Origin: JAJRVM01 sp041752115
GTDB taxonomy: Bacteria > Planctomycetota > Planctomycetia > Pirellulales > Pirellulaceae
Assembly (NCBI GenBank): GCA_041752115.1
Contig: JBGSHS010000143.1
Location: forward strand, 1-64,000
Direction of reading: 5' to 3'
Length of the DNA stretch: 64,000 nt
Shown: positions 47,793-56,873 of the stretch, in pieces
Layout: the number at the start of each line of letters is the position of its first letter
Numbering within the stretch: the first letter of the stretch is position 1
Position numbers and translations under genes: made by a program
Notes under the pieces: generated by a model
Database searches by the model: none
Told to the model about the DNA's origin: nothing
Seen by the model: only the letters and a program-made list of their open reading frames with translations

Positions 47793-47821
47793 CCCCGCCC
47801 GGCACGCGATGCCGAACGGGG
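47793..47821 (-). promoter_or_regulatory. rplL-rpoB intergenic hairpin
   Basis: Nested pairs CCCCG/CGGGG and GGCA/TGCC form a strong stem-loop 24 bp after the rplL stop. The position matches the attenuator/RNase III region between rplL and rpoB in E. coli; no U-run follows. The 270-bp rplL-rpoB gap holds nothing else recognised. Confidence 0.45.
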
Positions 47822-47844
47822 TAACTGGGTCACGAATCGGCAAC

Positions 47845-48252
47845 TTACTTGAGTTCAACCGACGCGCCGGCTTCTTCCAATTCTTTCTTGACCTTCTCGG
47901 CCTCCTCTTTGGAGACCTTCTCTTTGATGGCGACCGGAACGCTCTCCACCATCTTCTTGGCGTCCATCAGCGTTGCGCCGGTCAGGTTCTTGACGACCTT
48001 GACCACGTTGAGCTTGGAATCGCCGAAGCCGGTCATCACGACGTCGAATTCGGTCTGCTCGACCGCAGCGGGGCCGGCGTCGCCGACGCCCGGAGCCATC
48101 ATGATCGCGCCGCCGGCCGCCGGCTCGATCTTGTATTCGACCTTGAGGTAGTCGCTCAGCTCTTTCGCCTGCTTGAGCGTCAGGTTCGCGATACGATCGC
48201 CCAATTCCTTGGTTTCACCCGAGAATTCCAGAGTGGCTGTATCGTCAGACAT
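47845..48252 (-). CDS. rplL: 50S ribosomal protein L7/L12
   Basis: 135 residues. The N-terminal dimerisation part (GDRIANLTLKQAKELSDYLKVEYKIEP), a short hinge (AAGGAIMMAPGVGDAG) and the C-terminal factor-binding domain (EFDVVMTGFGDSKLNVVKVVKNLTGATLMDAKKMVE) are all clear. It forms the stalk that recruits GTPase factors. Adjacent to rplJ, with which it forms the stalk complex. Confidence 0.97.
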   Translation of the reverse strand: MSDDTATLEFSGETKELGDRIANLTLKQAKELSDYLKVEYKIEPAAGGAIMMAPGVGDAGPAAVEQTEFDVVMTGFGDSKLNVVKVVKNLTGATLMDAKKMVESVPVAIKEKVSKEEAEKVKKELEEAGASVELK

Positions 48253-48405
48253 GGCGGTTGGTTCCCTTTCTCAAAATATCCAGGCATCGCGCGGGAGCGA
48301 CGCCAATCGCTGGAGTGGACAGTGAATAACTGGTGTTTTGGTGCACGGCAGAACGAGCTGACCCGCCCCCCGCCTGCCGACCCTGCAGAAGGTCGCCGGA
48401 AATCG

Positions 48406-48930
48406 CTATTCCTCCGACTCTTTGCTCTTCTTCTCGATTTGGCTGGCCAGGGCCCCTCCGGGACCAAGCAACTGCGAGGACAACTGAGCACCGGGCGAGA
48501 GGATCTGCCCTGACAAAATGCTTAATTGCTCCAGGCGATTGGGCCACTTGCTGATCTGGCGGACGCGATCGGCCGTCAAAGCCTCGCCATCCATAACGCC
48601 GCCACGCGCTTCGAACTTCTGATACTCAGTCGACTTGTCGAGCCGAGTGACTTCCTTGACCAGAGAGATGAAATCTTCACCTCCCCAGACCACCGCCAAG
48701 GTCCCCTCCGTGCTCCGAAAAGCGGGCGCCAGAGGCGTACCTTCGGTCGCACGTCGGGCCATGCTGTTCTTGACGACCAGCAGTTCGATACCCTTCTGTC
48801 GCAGCTCGCGGCGCAGAACGACGGTTTCGTTTGCCGGCATGCCGATCACGTTGACCAGCACCGCGTCTTCCACTCCCTGCAGTCGCTGGGAGATATCACG
48901 CGAAATCAGTTCTTTGACGTATTTGCTCAT
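48406..48930 (-). CDS. rplJ: 50S ribosomal protein L10
   Basis: 174 residues: MSKYVKELISRDISQRLQGVEDAVLVNVIGMPANETVVLRRELRQKGIELLVVKNSMARRAT (read in parts). The C-terminal helix that carries L12 dimers is followed by SQIEKKSKESEE. The N-terminus differs from the E. coli form but the family is clear. The ATG at 48930 follows an open upstream extension without conservation. Confidence 0.95.
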   Translation of the reverse strand: MSKYVKELISRDISQRLQGVEDAVLVNVIGMPANETVVLRRELRQKGIELLVVKNSMARRATEGTPLAPAFRSTEGTLAVVWGGEDFISLVKEVTRLDKSTEYQKFEARGGVMDGEALTADRVRQISKWPNRLEQLSILSGQILSPGAQLSSQLLGPGGALASQIEKKSKESEE

Positions 48931-49018
48931 TGGTTCAACAGCCAACAACGTGGTTGGATCAGAAAATGTCTCCGCTTCAAACCGCGCCGCGCCTGCGAAG
49001 CCACGGCACAGCACCCAC

Positions 49019-49696
49019 CTAAGCCGCGACCCGCACTCCCGGGCTCATCGTCGCACAGATGGCAATACCACGAACAAAGTTCCCTTTGACCGCGTTCGGC
49101 TTCATGCTCATGATGCGATCGATGAAAGCCTGGATGTTCTCCTGCAACTTAGTGTTGTCGAAGCTCATCTTGCCCACCACCGCGTGTACATTGCCGCCGG
49201 AATCGTTGCGGAACTCCACCTTTCCGGCCTTGTACTCCCGTACCACCTTGTCCACCTCTTGCGTGACGGTGCCGCTGCGCGGCGAGGGCATCAAGCCACG
49301 TGGACCGAGCACTCGCCCCAGACGCCCGACAACCCCCATCATATCGGGCGCGGCGATGCAGGCATCAAATTCCAGCCAACCGTCCTGAATTCGCTTGGCC
49401 AGATCCTCCTGCCCGACCACATCGGCACCCGCCTCCTCGGCGGTCTTGGCCAAGTCCCCTTTGGCAAACACCACGACGCGTTGGGTCTTACCAATGCCGT
49501 GCGGCAATACGATCGAGCCACGAACCAACTGGTCCGCCTGCTTGGGATCGATTCCCAACCGCATGTGGATTTCCACCGTCTGATCAAACTTGGTGTTGCC
49601 GAATCCCTTCAGCTGGTCAATCGCCTCGGCCAAGGGGAGGGCTGTCTTGACAGCCTTCGCGGCTAAGGCGCGATATCGTTTCGATTTGTTCGGCAT
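49019..49696 (-). CDS. rplA: 50S ribosomal protein L1
   Basis: 225 residues: NKSKRYRALAAKAVKTALPLAEAI, VRGSIVLPHGIGKTQRVVVFAKGD, GRLGRVLGPRGLMPSPRSGTVT, and KMSFDNTKLQENIQAFID. L1 forms the mobile stalk by the E site and usually represses its own operon. The ATG at 49696 gives the conserved N-terminus; 4 bp lie between it and the rplK stop. Confidence 0.97.
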   Translation of the reverse strand: MPNKSKRYRALAAKAVKTALPLAEAIDQLKGFGNTKFDQTVEIHMRLGIDPKQADQLVRGSIVLPHGIGKTQRVVVFAKGDLAKTAEEAGADVVGQEDLAKRIQDGWLEFDACIAAPDMMGVVGRLGRVLGPRGLMPSPRSGTVTQEVDKVVREYKAGKVEFRNDSGGNVHAVVGKMSFDNTKLQENIQAFIDRIMSMKPNAVKGNFVRGIAICATMSPGVRVAA

Positions 49697-49700
49697 CAGA

Positions 49701-50129
49701 TTACCCTTCCACGACCTCCAACCCCATACTTCGAGCCGTCCCTTCAATCATGCGCCGAGCGTTATCCAGATCGCTGGCGTTGAGGTCGGCCATCTTCTTG
49801 CGGCAGATGTCTTCAACCTGCGTTCGCGTCACGCGGCCTACCTTGTCCCGGTTGGGAACCCCGGAGCCCCTGGCGATGCCGGCAGCCTGCTTCAACAGCG
49901 CGGCGGCCGGGGGACTCTTGGTCACGAAATCAAACGATCGGTCGCTGTAAACACTCACTACGACCGGAATCGGAGTCCCGTTGTACTCCTTGGTTCGATC
50001 ATTGAACTGCTGCACAAACTGGCCCAAGTTGATGCCGTACTTACCAAGCGACGTACCGACCGGAGGTGCAGGGGTCGCCGACCCGCCGGGGACCTGAAAC
50101 TTCGCTTGTCCAACTAACTGCTTTGCCAT
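49701..50129 (-). CDS. rplK: 50S ribosomal protein L11
   Basis: 142 residues: VGQAKFQVPGGSATPAPPVGTSLGKYGINLGQFVQQFND, SFDFVTKSPPAAALLKQAAGI and DLNASDLDNARRMIEGTARSMGLEV. L11 forms the GTPase-associated centre with 23S rRNA and is the usual sensor for the stringent response. Normal length; between nusG and rplA. Confidence 0.97.
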   Translation of the reverse strand: MAKQLVGQAKFQVPGGSATPAPPVGTSLGKYGINLGQFVQQFNDRTKEYNGTPIPVVVSVYSDRSFDFVTKSPPAAALLKQAAGIARGSGVPNRDKVGRVTRTQVEDICRKKMADLNASDLDNARRMIEGTARSMGLEVVEG

Positions 50130-50190
50130 GATTCTTGTGACTCAATCAATACTGCTCAGCCATCCCGACCCGCCGGCAACAACCGGCAGC

Positions 50191-51192
50191 CTAAACAGCT
50201 TCCACTTGCCAATGTTCTAACTCGACCGGAGTGGAGCGACCAAAGATATTGATCATGACCGTCACACGGCCATTCGCTTCATCAATCGCCTCCACATCCC
50301 CTTCAAAATTCTCGAAATATCCTTCCTTCACCCGCACTCGATCACCCGGCTTGAAGGGAATCGACGTCTTGACCGGCGAGACCCCTTCTTCCACTCCACG
50401 GGTCGACATAACGATCCGCTGCACTTCGTGTGGCTCCATCGGAGTCGGTTTGCCGGCCGAACCGGTAAAATCACCGATACCGGGCGTTTCCCTCACGAGG
50501 AACCACGTGTCATCGTTGAGCACCAGGTTGATCATGATGTAGCCGGGATAGAGCTTCTTCTTGACAATCCGCCGTTTCCCGCTCTTGTTGTATTCCGCCA
50601 CATCCTCGGTCGGCACCACGATCTCACCAAAGTACTCTTCGAGTCCGGCCACTTTGACCCGACGTTCCAGAGCACGCCGAATCGACTCCTCGCGATTCAC
50701 CTGCACCTTGAGGATGTACCACTTCTTGACATGGTCCTCGCCCTCTCCGGCGACCGGCTCCGCATGGTGACTGGCAGCCGCTTTGCTCCCAGCCGCTTTG
50801 CTCCCAGCCGCTTTCGGACTCTTCCCCGCCTTCGCCTCTGCTGGCGTCGTCACCGCGTCTTTCAATTCAGGCTCGGAGTCACCGGTCAGGTCGGAAGGAC
50901 CTTGTTCCCCAGTTCCTTGCTCCCCAGTTCCTTGCTCCTCAGTTCCTTGCTCCTCAGTTCCTTGCTCCTCAGTTCCTTGCTCCTCAGTTCCTTGCTCCTC
51001 AGTTCCTTGCTCCTCAGTTCCGTAATCGCCAGCTTCGCGATCTCGCGGTGCTCCGTCGTCAGTCGCGCGGGAATCAGCGGCTCCCCCCCCAACCTCACCA
51101 AGTTCCTCCGTGCCATTTTCAGCGCCATTTTCAGCGCCATCTTCAGCCTGGTCCGGCACCACATCCTCCGGGCGATCGGGATCAGTCGTCAT
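50191..51192 (-). CDS. nusG: Transcription factor NusG with long acidic N-terminal extension
   Basis: 333 residues, against ~180 in E. coli. The last ~175 are the normal protein: NGN domain (WYILKVQVNREESIRRALERRV, LYPGYIMINLVLNDDTWFLVRETPGIGDFTG) and KOW domain (FKPGDRVRVKEGYFENFEGDVEAID). The first ~155 are acidic low-complexity sequence, including eight pentapeptide repeats (six GTEEQ, two GTGEQ) and an alanine/lysine-rich segment. NusG speeds RNA polymerase and links it to ribosomes through S10. The ATG at 51192 (MTTDPDRPED) is chosen; the frame is open further. Confidence 0.95.
   Translation of the reverse strand: MTTDPDRPEDVVPDQAEDGAENGAENGTEELGEVGGGAADSRATDDGAPRDREAGDYGTEEQGTEEQGTEEQGTEEQGTEEQGTEEQGTGEQGTGEQGPSDLTGDSEPELKDAVTTPAEAKAGKSPKAAGSKAAGSKAAASHHAEPVAGEGEDHVKKWYILKVQVNREESIRRALERRVKVAGLEEYFGEIVVPTEDVAEYNKSGKRRIVKKKLYPGYIMINLVLNDDTWFLVRETPGIGDFTGSAGKPTPMEPHEVQRIVMSTRGVEEGVSPVKTSIPFKPGDRVRVKEGYFENFEGDVEAIDEANGRVTVMINIFGRSTPVELEHWQVEAV
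50902..51022 (-). repeat. 15-bp tandem repeat inside nusG
   Basis: About eight copies of a 15-bp unit (plus strand AGTTCCTTGCTCCTC) encode GTEEQ/GTGEQ. Copies on the low-coordinate side carry a CTCCCC variant. Because the unit is a multiple of three, copy changes keep the frame. Confidence 0.9.
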
Positions 51193-51300
51193 GTCTTCCA
51201 CCTTTGCTCTGAGGTCCCCGTTGACCGACCTTCCGCCGCAGCCGAGACACAAGAGAATCTCCTCGACGGCAATCTGAGAGACACAACACTCCCGAGTCGA

Positions 51301-51732
51301 TCAGGTCGGTCGCACGCCCATCAACACGAACAGGTTCCGCCAGACCAAGTCAAATCCAAACAACACCATGGCCAGCAGGAAAATGACGAAGATGACGACC
51401 ATCGAGCTTCGAATCAACTCACCTCGCGAAGGCCATGATACCTTGTTCATTTCGGCTTCGACCGCAATCAGAAAGTCCGCGAACTGCGGAATATTCACGA
51501 TCCGATACCCAAGCCAGACACCGACCAGCAACATCAATCCGGGCAGGATATAGCGAAGCTGGGAACCGGCTCCCATGATCATCCAGGTGCGCCAGGCCCC
51601 GAGCGCAAATGCCACCCAGATGGTCGCGCACGTCACCTGCCGCGTCACCCGGCCTTGGCTCTTCTTGTAGAGCCCCAGCTGAAACAGATTCTGCAAAAAG
51701 GATCCCGCGGACATCGTTCTTTCTTTTCCCAT
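51301..51732 (-). CDS. secE: Protein translocase subunit SecE
   Basis: 143 residues with three membrane segments, like the three-helix form of E. coli: VTCATIWVAFALGAWRTW, LPGLMLLVGVWLGYRIV, and the conserved SecE end EAEMNKVSWPSRGELIRSSMVVIFVIFLLAMVLFGFDLVW (read in parts). It clamps SecY. Starts at 51732, 51744 and 51714 are all possible; the first is favoured by GGTGAG just upstream. Next to nusG, the universal arrangement. Confidence 0.95.
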   Translation of the reverse strand: MGKERTMSAGSFLQNLFQLGLYKKSQGRVTRQVTCATIWVAFALGAWRTWMIMGAGSQLRYILPGLMLLVGVWLGYRIVNIPQFADFLIAVEAEMNKVSWPSRGELIRSSMVVIFVIFLLAMVLFGFDLVWRNLFVLMGVRPT

Positions 51733-51895
51733 CGGGCAACTCACCCACCTCGTAACGACTCAAAGGGACCCCACACCGTGCTCACTTCGCCCACCCGGCA
51801 GCGTGCCGTCCCTGCCATCAGCGACAGGACACCACCATCCTTGAGTGATAGACCGTTGATGCACGACACGGCCGCTCTGATGACCAGCGGAAAAA

Positions 51896-51971
51896 TGGCA
51901 GGGGCGGCGGGAATCGAACTCGCAACCTCTGGTTTTGGAGACCAGCGCTCTGCCAATTGAGCTACACCCCT
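51896..51971 (-). tRNA. tRNA-Trp (anticodon CCA)
   Basis: The minus strand reads AGGGGTGTAGCTCAATTGG ... with anticodon loop CTCCAAA (anticodon CCA), T arm GAGTTCGATTCCC and discriminator G. The 3' CCA is encoded. Located between tuf and secE. Confidence 0.95.
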
Positions 51972-51993
51972 GCAACGTTCTCACCTGCCATGA

Positions 51994-52047
51994 CCGACAC
52001 ACTCAGCCAACGTGTCGGCCACAACGGCTGCGCGACCCACTGGTCGC
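51994..52047 (-). promoter_or_regulatory. Two hairpins between tuf and tRNA-Trp
   Basis: GCGACC/GGTCGC (52032-52047, 4-base loop) lies just after the tuf stop, and CCGACAC/GTGTCGG (51994-52018) follows. Neither has a U-run. They could mark processing sites separating tuf mRNA from tRNA-Trp. Confidence 0.4.
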
Positions 52048-52050
52048 TCA

Positions 52051-53247
52051 CTACTTAATAATCTTCGTCACCACGCCAGACCCGACCGTGCGTCCCCCCT
52101 CGCGAATCGCGAAGCGCTCTCCGTCGTCCATGGCGATCGGCTTGTGCAACTCGACCGTGACCTTGACGTTGTCGCCGGGCATGCACATTTCGGCATCCAC
52201 CAGATTCGCCGTGCCGGTCACGTCGGTCGTGCGGAAGTAGAACTGAGGACGATAGCCACTGAAGAACGGGGTGTGGCGTCCACCTTCATCCTTCGATAAG
52301 CAATACACCTCAGCCTCAAACTCCGTGTGAGGAGTGATCGAACCGGGCTTGGCCAACACTTGACCACGCTCGATCTCATCGCGCTTCACACCTCGCAACA
52401 GGCAACCGACATTGTCACCCGCCTGGCCTTGATCGAGCAGCTTGCGGAACATTTCCACGCCGGTGCAGGTCGTCTTGCGGCTATCAGGCGTCAGGCCGAC
52501 GATCTCGACTTCGTCGCCCACTTTGACAATGCCTCGCTCAATACGGCCAGTCGCCACCGTTCCTCGACCTTCGATCGAGAAAACGTCTTCCACCGCCATC
52601 AAGAACGGCTTGTCCACCACACGCTCTGGCTCGGGAATGTAGCTGTCAATCGCTTCGAGCAATTCGGCGATGCACTTGGTCGCTTCAGGATCCGAAGGAT
52701 TCTGATAGGCCTTGATGCTGGCACCGCGCACGATCGGCAAATCGTCGCCCGGGAAGTCGTACTTATTGAGCAACTCACGCACTTCCATCTCGACCAGATC
52801 CAACAACTCGTCGTCGTCGACCAGGTCCACCTTGTTCAAGAACACGACGATCGCGGGCACATCCACCTGGCGAGCCAGCAGCACGTGCTCTTTAGTCTGC
52901 GGCATCGGGCCGTCCGCCGCCGAAACCACCAGAATCGCGCCGTCCATCTGAGCGGCGCCGGTGATCATGTTCTTAATGAAGTCCGCATGCCCGGGGCAGT
53001 CGATGTGTGCGTAGTGCCGATTGGGCGATTCGTACTCGACGTGCGCTACGGCAATCGTCACCGTCTTGGTCGCGTCACGAACCGTACCACCCTTGGCAAT
53101 GTCTGCGTACGACTTGAATTGGGCCAACCCCTTTGCCGCCTGGACCGCTAGAATAGCGCCTGTCAAAGTAGTCTTCCCATGGTCAATATGACCGATCGTA
53201 CCGACGTTGACGTGCGGCTTGTCTCGTTTGAATGTATCCTTGGCCAT
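52051..53247 (-). CDS. tuf: Translation elongation factor Tu
   Basis: 398 residues; carries aminoacyl-tRNA to the ribosome. G1 VGTIGHIDHGKTTLT, G3 DCPGHADFIKNM, G4 FLNKVDLVDDDELLDLVEMEVRELL. Domains II and III end VELHKPIAMDDGERFAIREGGRTVGSGVVTKIIK (read in parts). The ATG at 53247 gives the standard MAKDTFKRDKPHVNVG. It is preceded by four tRNAs in the order of E. coli tufB. Confidence 0.98.
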   Translation of the reverse strand: MAKDTFKRDKPHVNVGTIGHIDHGKTTLTGAILAVQAAKGLAQFKSYADIAKGGTVRDATKTVTIAVAHVEYESPNRHYAHIDCPGHADFIKNMITGAAQMDGAILVVSAADGPMPQTKEHVLLARQVDVPAIVVFLNKVDLVDDDELLDLVEMEVRELLNKYDFPGDDLPIVRGASIKAYQNPSDPEATKCIAELLEAIDSYIPEPERVVDKPFLMAVEDVFSIEGRGTVATGRIERGIVKVGDEVEIVGLTPDSRKTTCTGVEMFRKLLDQGQAGDNVGCLLRGVKRDEIERGQVLAKPGSITPHTEFEAEVYCLSKDEGGRHTPFFSGYRPQFYFRTTDVTGTANLVDAEMCMPGDNVKVTVELHKPIAMDDGERFAIREGGRTVGSGVVTKIIK

Positions 53248-53359
53248 TGATTTCCACACCTAAAGTTTACGGATGTCGCTATGCGACGAACAAACACCTA
53301 ATACAACACACAGCGTATCAAAGAAACACACCTAACAGGTCACTGCAACTGCCCGAAGG

Positions 53360-53432
<73 letters not shown>

Positions 53433-53443
53433 TGACGAAAAAG

Positions 53444-53514
53444 AGCGGGTGAAGGGAATCGAACCCTCGTCTTCAGCTTGGAAGGCTGTGGCTCTACCAT
53501 TGAGCTACACCCGC
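53444..53514 (-). tRNA. tRNA-Gly (anticodon TCC)
   Basis: The minus strand GCGGGTGTAGCTCAATGG ... has anticodon loop CTTCCAA (TCC, reads GGA) and T arm GGTTCGATTCC. No CCA encoded. Confidence 0.94.
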
Positions 53515-53753
53515 AATGCCTTGGATTCTCCTCACGCCTGCTGCCCAACCAACTGCGGCCAGACAACCGACTATCCCACCAGCTACAACCAACCCAGCCA
53601 CCCTTCCCACAAAACCAGTCCCACCAACCCAGCCACCCCTCCCCCAGCCGGGATGCAGGAACCGAACCCCAAAAACCTCTCGCCGGCCCGGCGGGGCTCA
53701 CCAGCAACTCCCGCAGCAAACTCCCCGCGACACCCTCGTCGAGCAGCAGAAAA

Positions 53754-53835
53754 TGGGGGGTGTAGGATTCGAACCTACGAAGGCATCGCCATCAGATTTA
53801 CAGTCTGACCCCTTTGACCGCTCGGGAAACCCCCC
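53754..53835 (-). tRNA. tRNA-Tyr (anticodon GTA)
   Basis: The minus strand GGGGGGTTTCCCGAGCGG ... has anticodon stem CAGA/TCTG, anticodon GTA, the long variable arm expected of bacterial tRNA-Tyr, and T arm GGTTCGAATCC. The 240 bp between it and tRNA-Gly hold only proline-rich chance frames. Confidence 0.94.
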
Positions 53836-53927
53836 GTCAAAACTACTCTCCCCTGCCGCAGGATCCTATCCCACCTACGCCCGCCAAGCCCTCGCAGAGG
53901 CATTACTGCAGATCTACTGCCGCATGA

Positions 53928-54000
53928 AGCCAGCGGAGGGACTTGAACCCACAACCTGTTGATTACAAATCAACTGCTCTGCCGATTGAGCTACGCTGGC
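53928..54000 (-). tRNA. tRNA-Thr (anticodon TGT)
   Basis: The minus strand GCCAGCGTAGCTCAATCGG ... has anticodon stem GTTGA/TCAAC, loop TTTGTAA (TGT, reads ACA) and T arm GGTTCAAGTCC. First gene of the tRNA-tuf run. Confidence 0.95.
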
Positions 54001-54406
54001 CTACTGTCCCACTTGCGAAAACCAGTAAATATAACGAAGCAGCGTTCTCATGCAATACGGACGCGGAAAAAAACAAGCTCCGCAGAGCTGAGCCGGGCCG
54101 GGCGGAACCGAACCGTGGGCCACGACTGCTGCGGAAGCACTACCGCTGCGGGACAATGAAACCGTTTGAGCAACACTGCAAGGCGGGTCTGATCCGAGAA
54201 TGGGTTTGGCCACCCCACCAATACAAAGTCGACACCCAGCTCCCGCCTCAGCCCTGCCATCACGCAGGCCGGGCGGTCCACGCCGCTTGCCGCCTCAACT
54301 AGCGATGACGTACCTCCCCTTTGCGAGCACGATCCCCTGTCTTGGGGCACCCATGAAATTGCCGCTGACCGCCGCCGCGTCGACCGACCCTGCGTTGATC
54401 CAGTCC
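54001..54406. other. Spacer between sigma gene and tRNA-tuf run
   Basis: About 400 bp without a supportable gene. It holds the promoter of the tRNA-tuf run (54028-54055); the rest is GC-rich and unremarkable. Confidence 0.45.
54028..54055 (-). promoter_or_regulatory. Promoter of the tRNA-tuf run
   Basis: On the minus strand TTGCAT (54050-54055) and TATATT (54028-54033) are 16 bp apart. Transcription would start near 54021, about 20 bases before the first tRNA-Thr. Confidence 0.6.
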
Positions 54407-56071
54407 TTAATCAGGTAACTCGATCCGCTCTTCCTGGGCCGCAATACGCAGCTTATTCAAAGCACGAGCCTCAATCTGCCGCACACGCTCCTTGGTGACC
54501 CCCATCTCGGTGCCAACCTCTTTGAGCGTCAGCGGCTCCTGGCTATGATCCAGTCCGAAGCGACTAATGATAATTTTCTGCTCGCGTTCGTCAAGCCGTG
54601 ATAAGATACTCCCAATTTGCCGCTGGCGCAGAAACTGGGCACTTTCCTGTTCATAACGATCGGACCGATCGTCTTCCTGAGCGCTGAACATCTCCTCATG
54701 GCTCGTTCGGAACCGGTCCCGATGCTTGAATTCGTCAGGAATGGTCCGAGCGAAATTCTTCATAATGGCCCAACTGGCGTACGTACTGAACTTGTTGCCA
54801 CGAGAGTAGTCGAACTTCTCGACCGCTCGAATCAGCGACATATTGCCGTCGCTGACCAGGCCGAAGAAATCGTCGGAACTGCTGACATGGCGTTTGGCGA
54901 TGGAGACCACCAGCCGCAAGTTCGCCTTGACGATCTGGTTCTTCGTCCGCACCGCCTCTTCGTACAGCTCCTCGATTCGATCCATCAGACTGCTCTTGGC
55001 TCGAGCTGGATCAAGTTGATCGCGGAGCTGACTGGCTTTGTGCTTGAGGTAGTTGAACCGGCGAAACAGATACTGTTCCTGCTCCCGCGTTAACAGTGGC
55101 ACCTCGTACAGCGAGGCCAAGTAATGGGGCAGCCCGGACGGTATCCGAGTCTTCCGCGGCTGTTCGCCCCCTTGCGGCATCGCCCCCAACACCTTCCGCT
55201 CCATGTTGGGCCTGTCGAACTCGCGGTTGTACATGTAATCCAGCGGCAGTTCGAAGATCTTGTTCGCCCGAATCTCGTTGACCACTCGGTAAATACTGGT
55301 CTTCGTCCGGCCAAACCGCTTGGCGAGCACTTCCACTGACGTACCGCTGCGATACTCCCGATAAATCTTGTTCTTGGCCTCCGCCGACAACGGACCCGTG
55401 TGATCGGGAAAAATCGCCGCATTGGGATGCTTTTCGTCAAACTGCTTGAGCGTATAACGAATCGTCTCCACACTGCGGTTCATATGCTTGGCGATGCGCC
55501 GGGCCACCTCGGCCGGCCCGCCTCCCGCGTGAGCGAGCCGCCGAGCACGCTCAATAATGTCGCTACGCTCCAGCTCCGTCAGCTGGCTGAACTGCCCGCC
55601 GCGCCGTACCCGCTCCGGATTGGTGGCCACGTACCGCTGCACGCTGCTGCCCAGGAAACCGACCCGCTTGCGACCATTAAACACAAACTTGCGGCTCACC
55701 AACCCCTGGCGGCGCCACCGCGAAATGGTCTTGGTCGAAACATTGAAGTTCCTGCTCAACTCCTCCACCGTGTGAACCGGTTCCCGCACTTCCTCCACAT
55801 TGATATTGGCCGAGTCAGAAAGGTCTTCGATCAGTAGACGGAGGTCATGATTAGCCTCCCGACCGGAAATGAGCCCTCGCGCAGCATGCTCGGGGCGGTA
55901 GTCCGTGATCCGGAAGCACAGGTACTCGTAGGTGTAGTCCCGATCGGACTCGATCTCATGCAGCAGTCGTTCCGCTCGATCCAGCTGCTCAATCTTCTTC
56001 TCGCGCGGAGCGAATCGTACCTGCTGATCGCGCAGCTCACGCAACACTGGAACAGAATAATCGGAATGCAT
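54407..56071 (-). CDS. Sigma-70 family factor with HTH-rich N-terminal half
   Basis: 554 residues. The C-terminal ~250 are a normal sigma: region 2 (QIVKANLRLVVSIAKRH, DGNMSLIRAVEKFDYSRGNKFSTYASWAIMKNFARTI) and region 4 (QEPLTLKEVGTEMGVTKERVRQIEARALNKL). The N-terminal ~300 are unlike sigma region 1. They contain a MerR/HTH-like segment (TVEELSRNFNVSTKTISRWRRQGLVSRKF, ~100-130) and two more helix-turn-helix-like stretches (GPAEVARRIAKHMNRSVETIRY and SVEVLAKRFGRTKTSIYRVVNEIRANK). The ATG at 56071 (MHSDYSVPVL) is chosen. Probably a planctomycete-specific group 2/3 factor; regulon unknown. Confidence 0.85.
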   Translation of the reverse strand: MHSDYSVPVLRELRDQQVRFAPREKKIEQLDRAERLLHEIESDRDYTYEYLCFRITDYRPEHAARGLISGREANHDLRLLIEDLSDSANINVEEVREPVHTVEELSRNFNVSTKTISRWRRQGLVSRKFVFNGRKRVGFLGSSVQRYVATNPERVRRGGQFSQLTELERSDIIERARRLAHAGGGPAEVARRIAKHMNRSVETIRYTLKQFDEKHPNAAIFPDHTGPLSAEAKNKIYREYRSGTSVEVLAKRFGRTKTSIYRVVNEIRANKIFELPLDYMYNREFDRPNMERKVLGAMPQGGEQPRKTRIPSGLPHYLASLYEVPLLTREQEQYLFRRFNYLKHKASQLRDQLDPARAKSSLMDRIEELYEEAVRTKNQIVKANLRLVVSIAKRHVSSSDDFFGLVSDGNMSLIRAVEKFDYSRGNKFSTYASWAIMKNFARTIPDEFKHRDRFRTSHEEMFSAQEDDRSDRYEQESAQFLRQRQIGSILSRLDEREQKIIISRFGLDHSQEPLTLKEVGTEMGVTKERVRQIEARALNKLRIAAQEERIELPD

Positions 56072-56873
56072 CGCAAACCTCTTCACGTGACGGGATGATC
56101 TCAACGGTGTTCCCTGCGACTCCCATCGCCCATCGAGACCCCATCCAAAGTGGGAAAGGCGTCCCGTCCCGGGCCGCTCCCCGACCTGCCACCCGACCGC
56201 CAGTCACCCGGCCGTGCAGCGACAGATCGCTCATCGATTACGACCGCCGATACCCCTTGGTTCTCCATGAGTAACCGCAATCGTCATGCCAGCCCCTACA
56301 ATCCGCCAACCAAACTGGACATTCTCTCCAGCATCCTGCGGCAACTCTCCAGCATCCAGCGGCAAGCTGATCGATCCCGCTTCATCTTTATACCTATAAG
56401 GGTCGCTTTTTGTCTCGCAGAAGTTCGCTTCCGATCCTGGGCTGGCGCTGCAAGAACAACTCAAGTACTACTCAAATAAAGACTTGTAAAAAACACATCG
56501 ATTTGAAAATTCTGCCCGTCACCCCGCTCGAAGGCCTCACTTCGGGCCCCTCGTGCGATCGCCTTCCCCGACTTCGACGTCCAATACTCCCCGCCTGCTC
56601 ATCAGTCAACGCAGAGACGAAATATTCGACTCAATCCCAACAACCAGAACAGACGATCTACCGATGGGGGCTGCTGGCTGGCTGTGCCCGCACCGGGATA
56701 CCAAATCAGCCTCAGGCAAGGGTTCCGAGAATCATAGTCACACCCAACCGACCGCTGACGCCCCCATCCGCCCCCGGGACGCCTTCGTGCCAGGAACCTC
56801 GACGAAAACCGCAGCTATTGAGTGCCGGCTATTGCCGTATTTCGCCCGGAACACCCGACTCTTGGACAAAACC
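56072..56873. other. Divergent intergenic region
   Basis: About 800 bp between two genes pointing away from each other; promoters for both must lie here. A minus-strand TATAAA/TATAGG cluster at about 56388-56402 is the best -10 candidate for the sigma gene, though no matching -35 was found. The open frames crossing it have no domains. Confidence 0.4.

Noticed and set aside
53449..53962. Proline-rich plus-strand frames over the tRNA cluster
   Set aside because: They run across tRNA genes in antisense; not coding.
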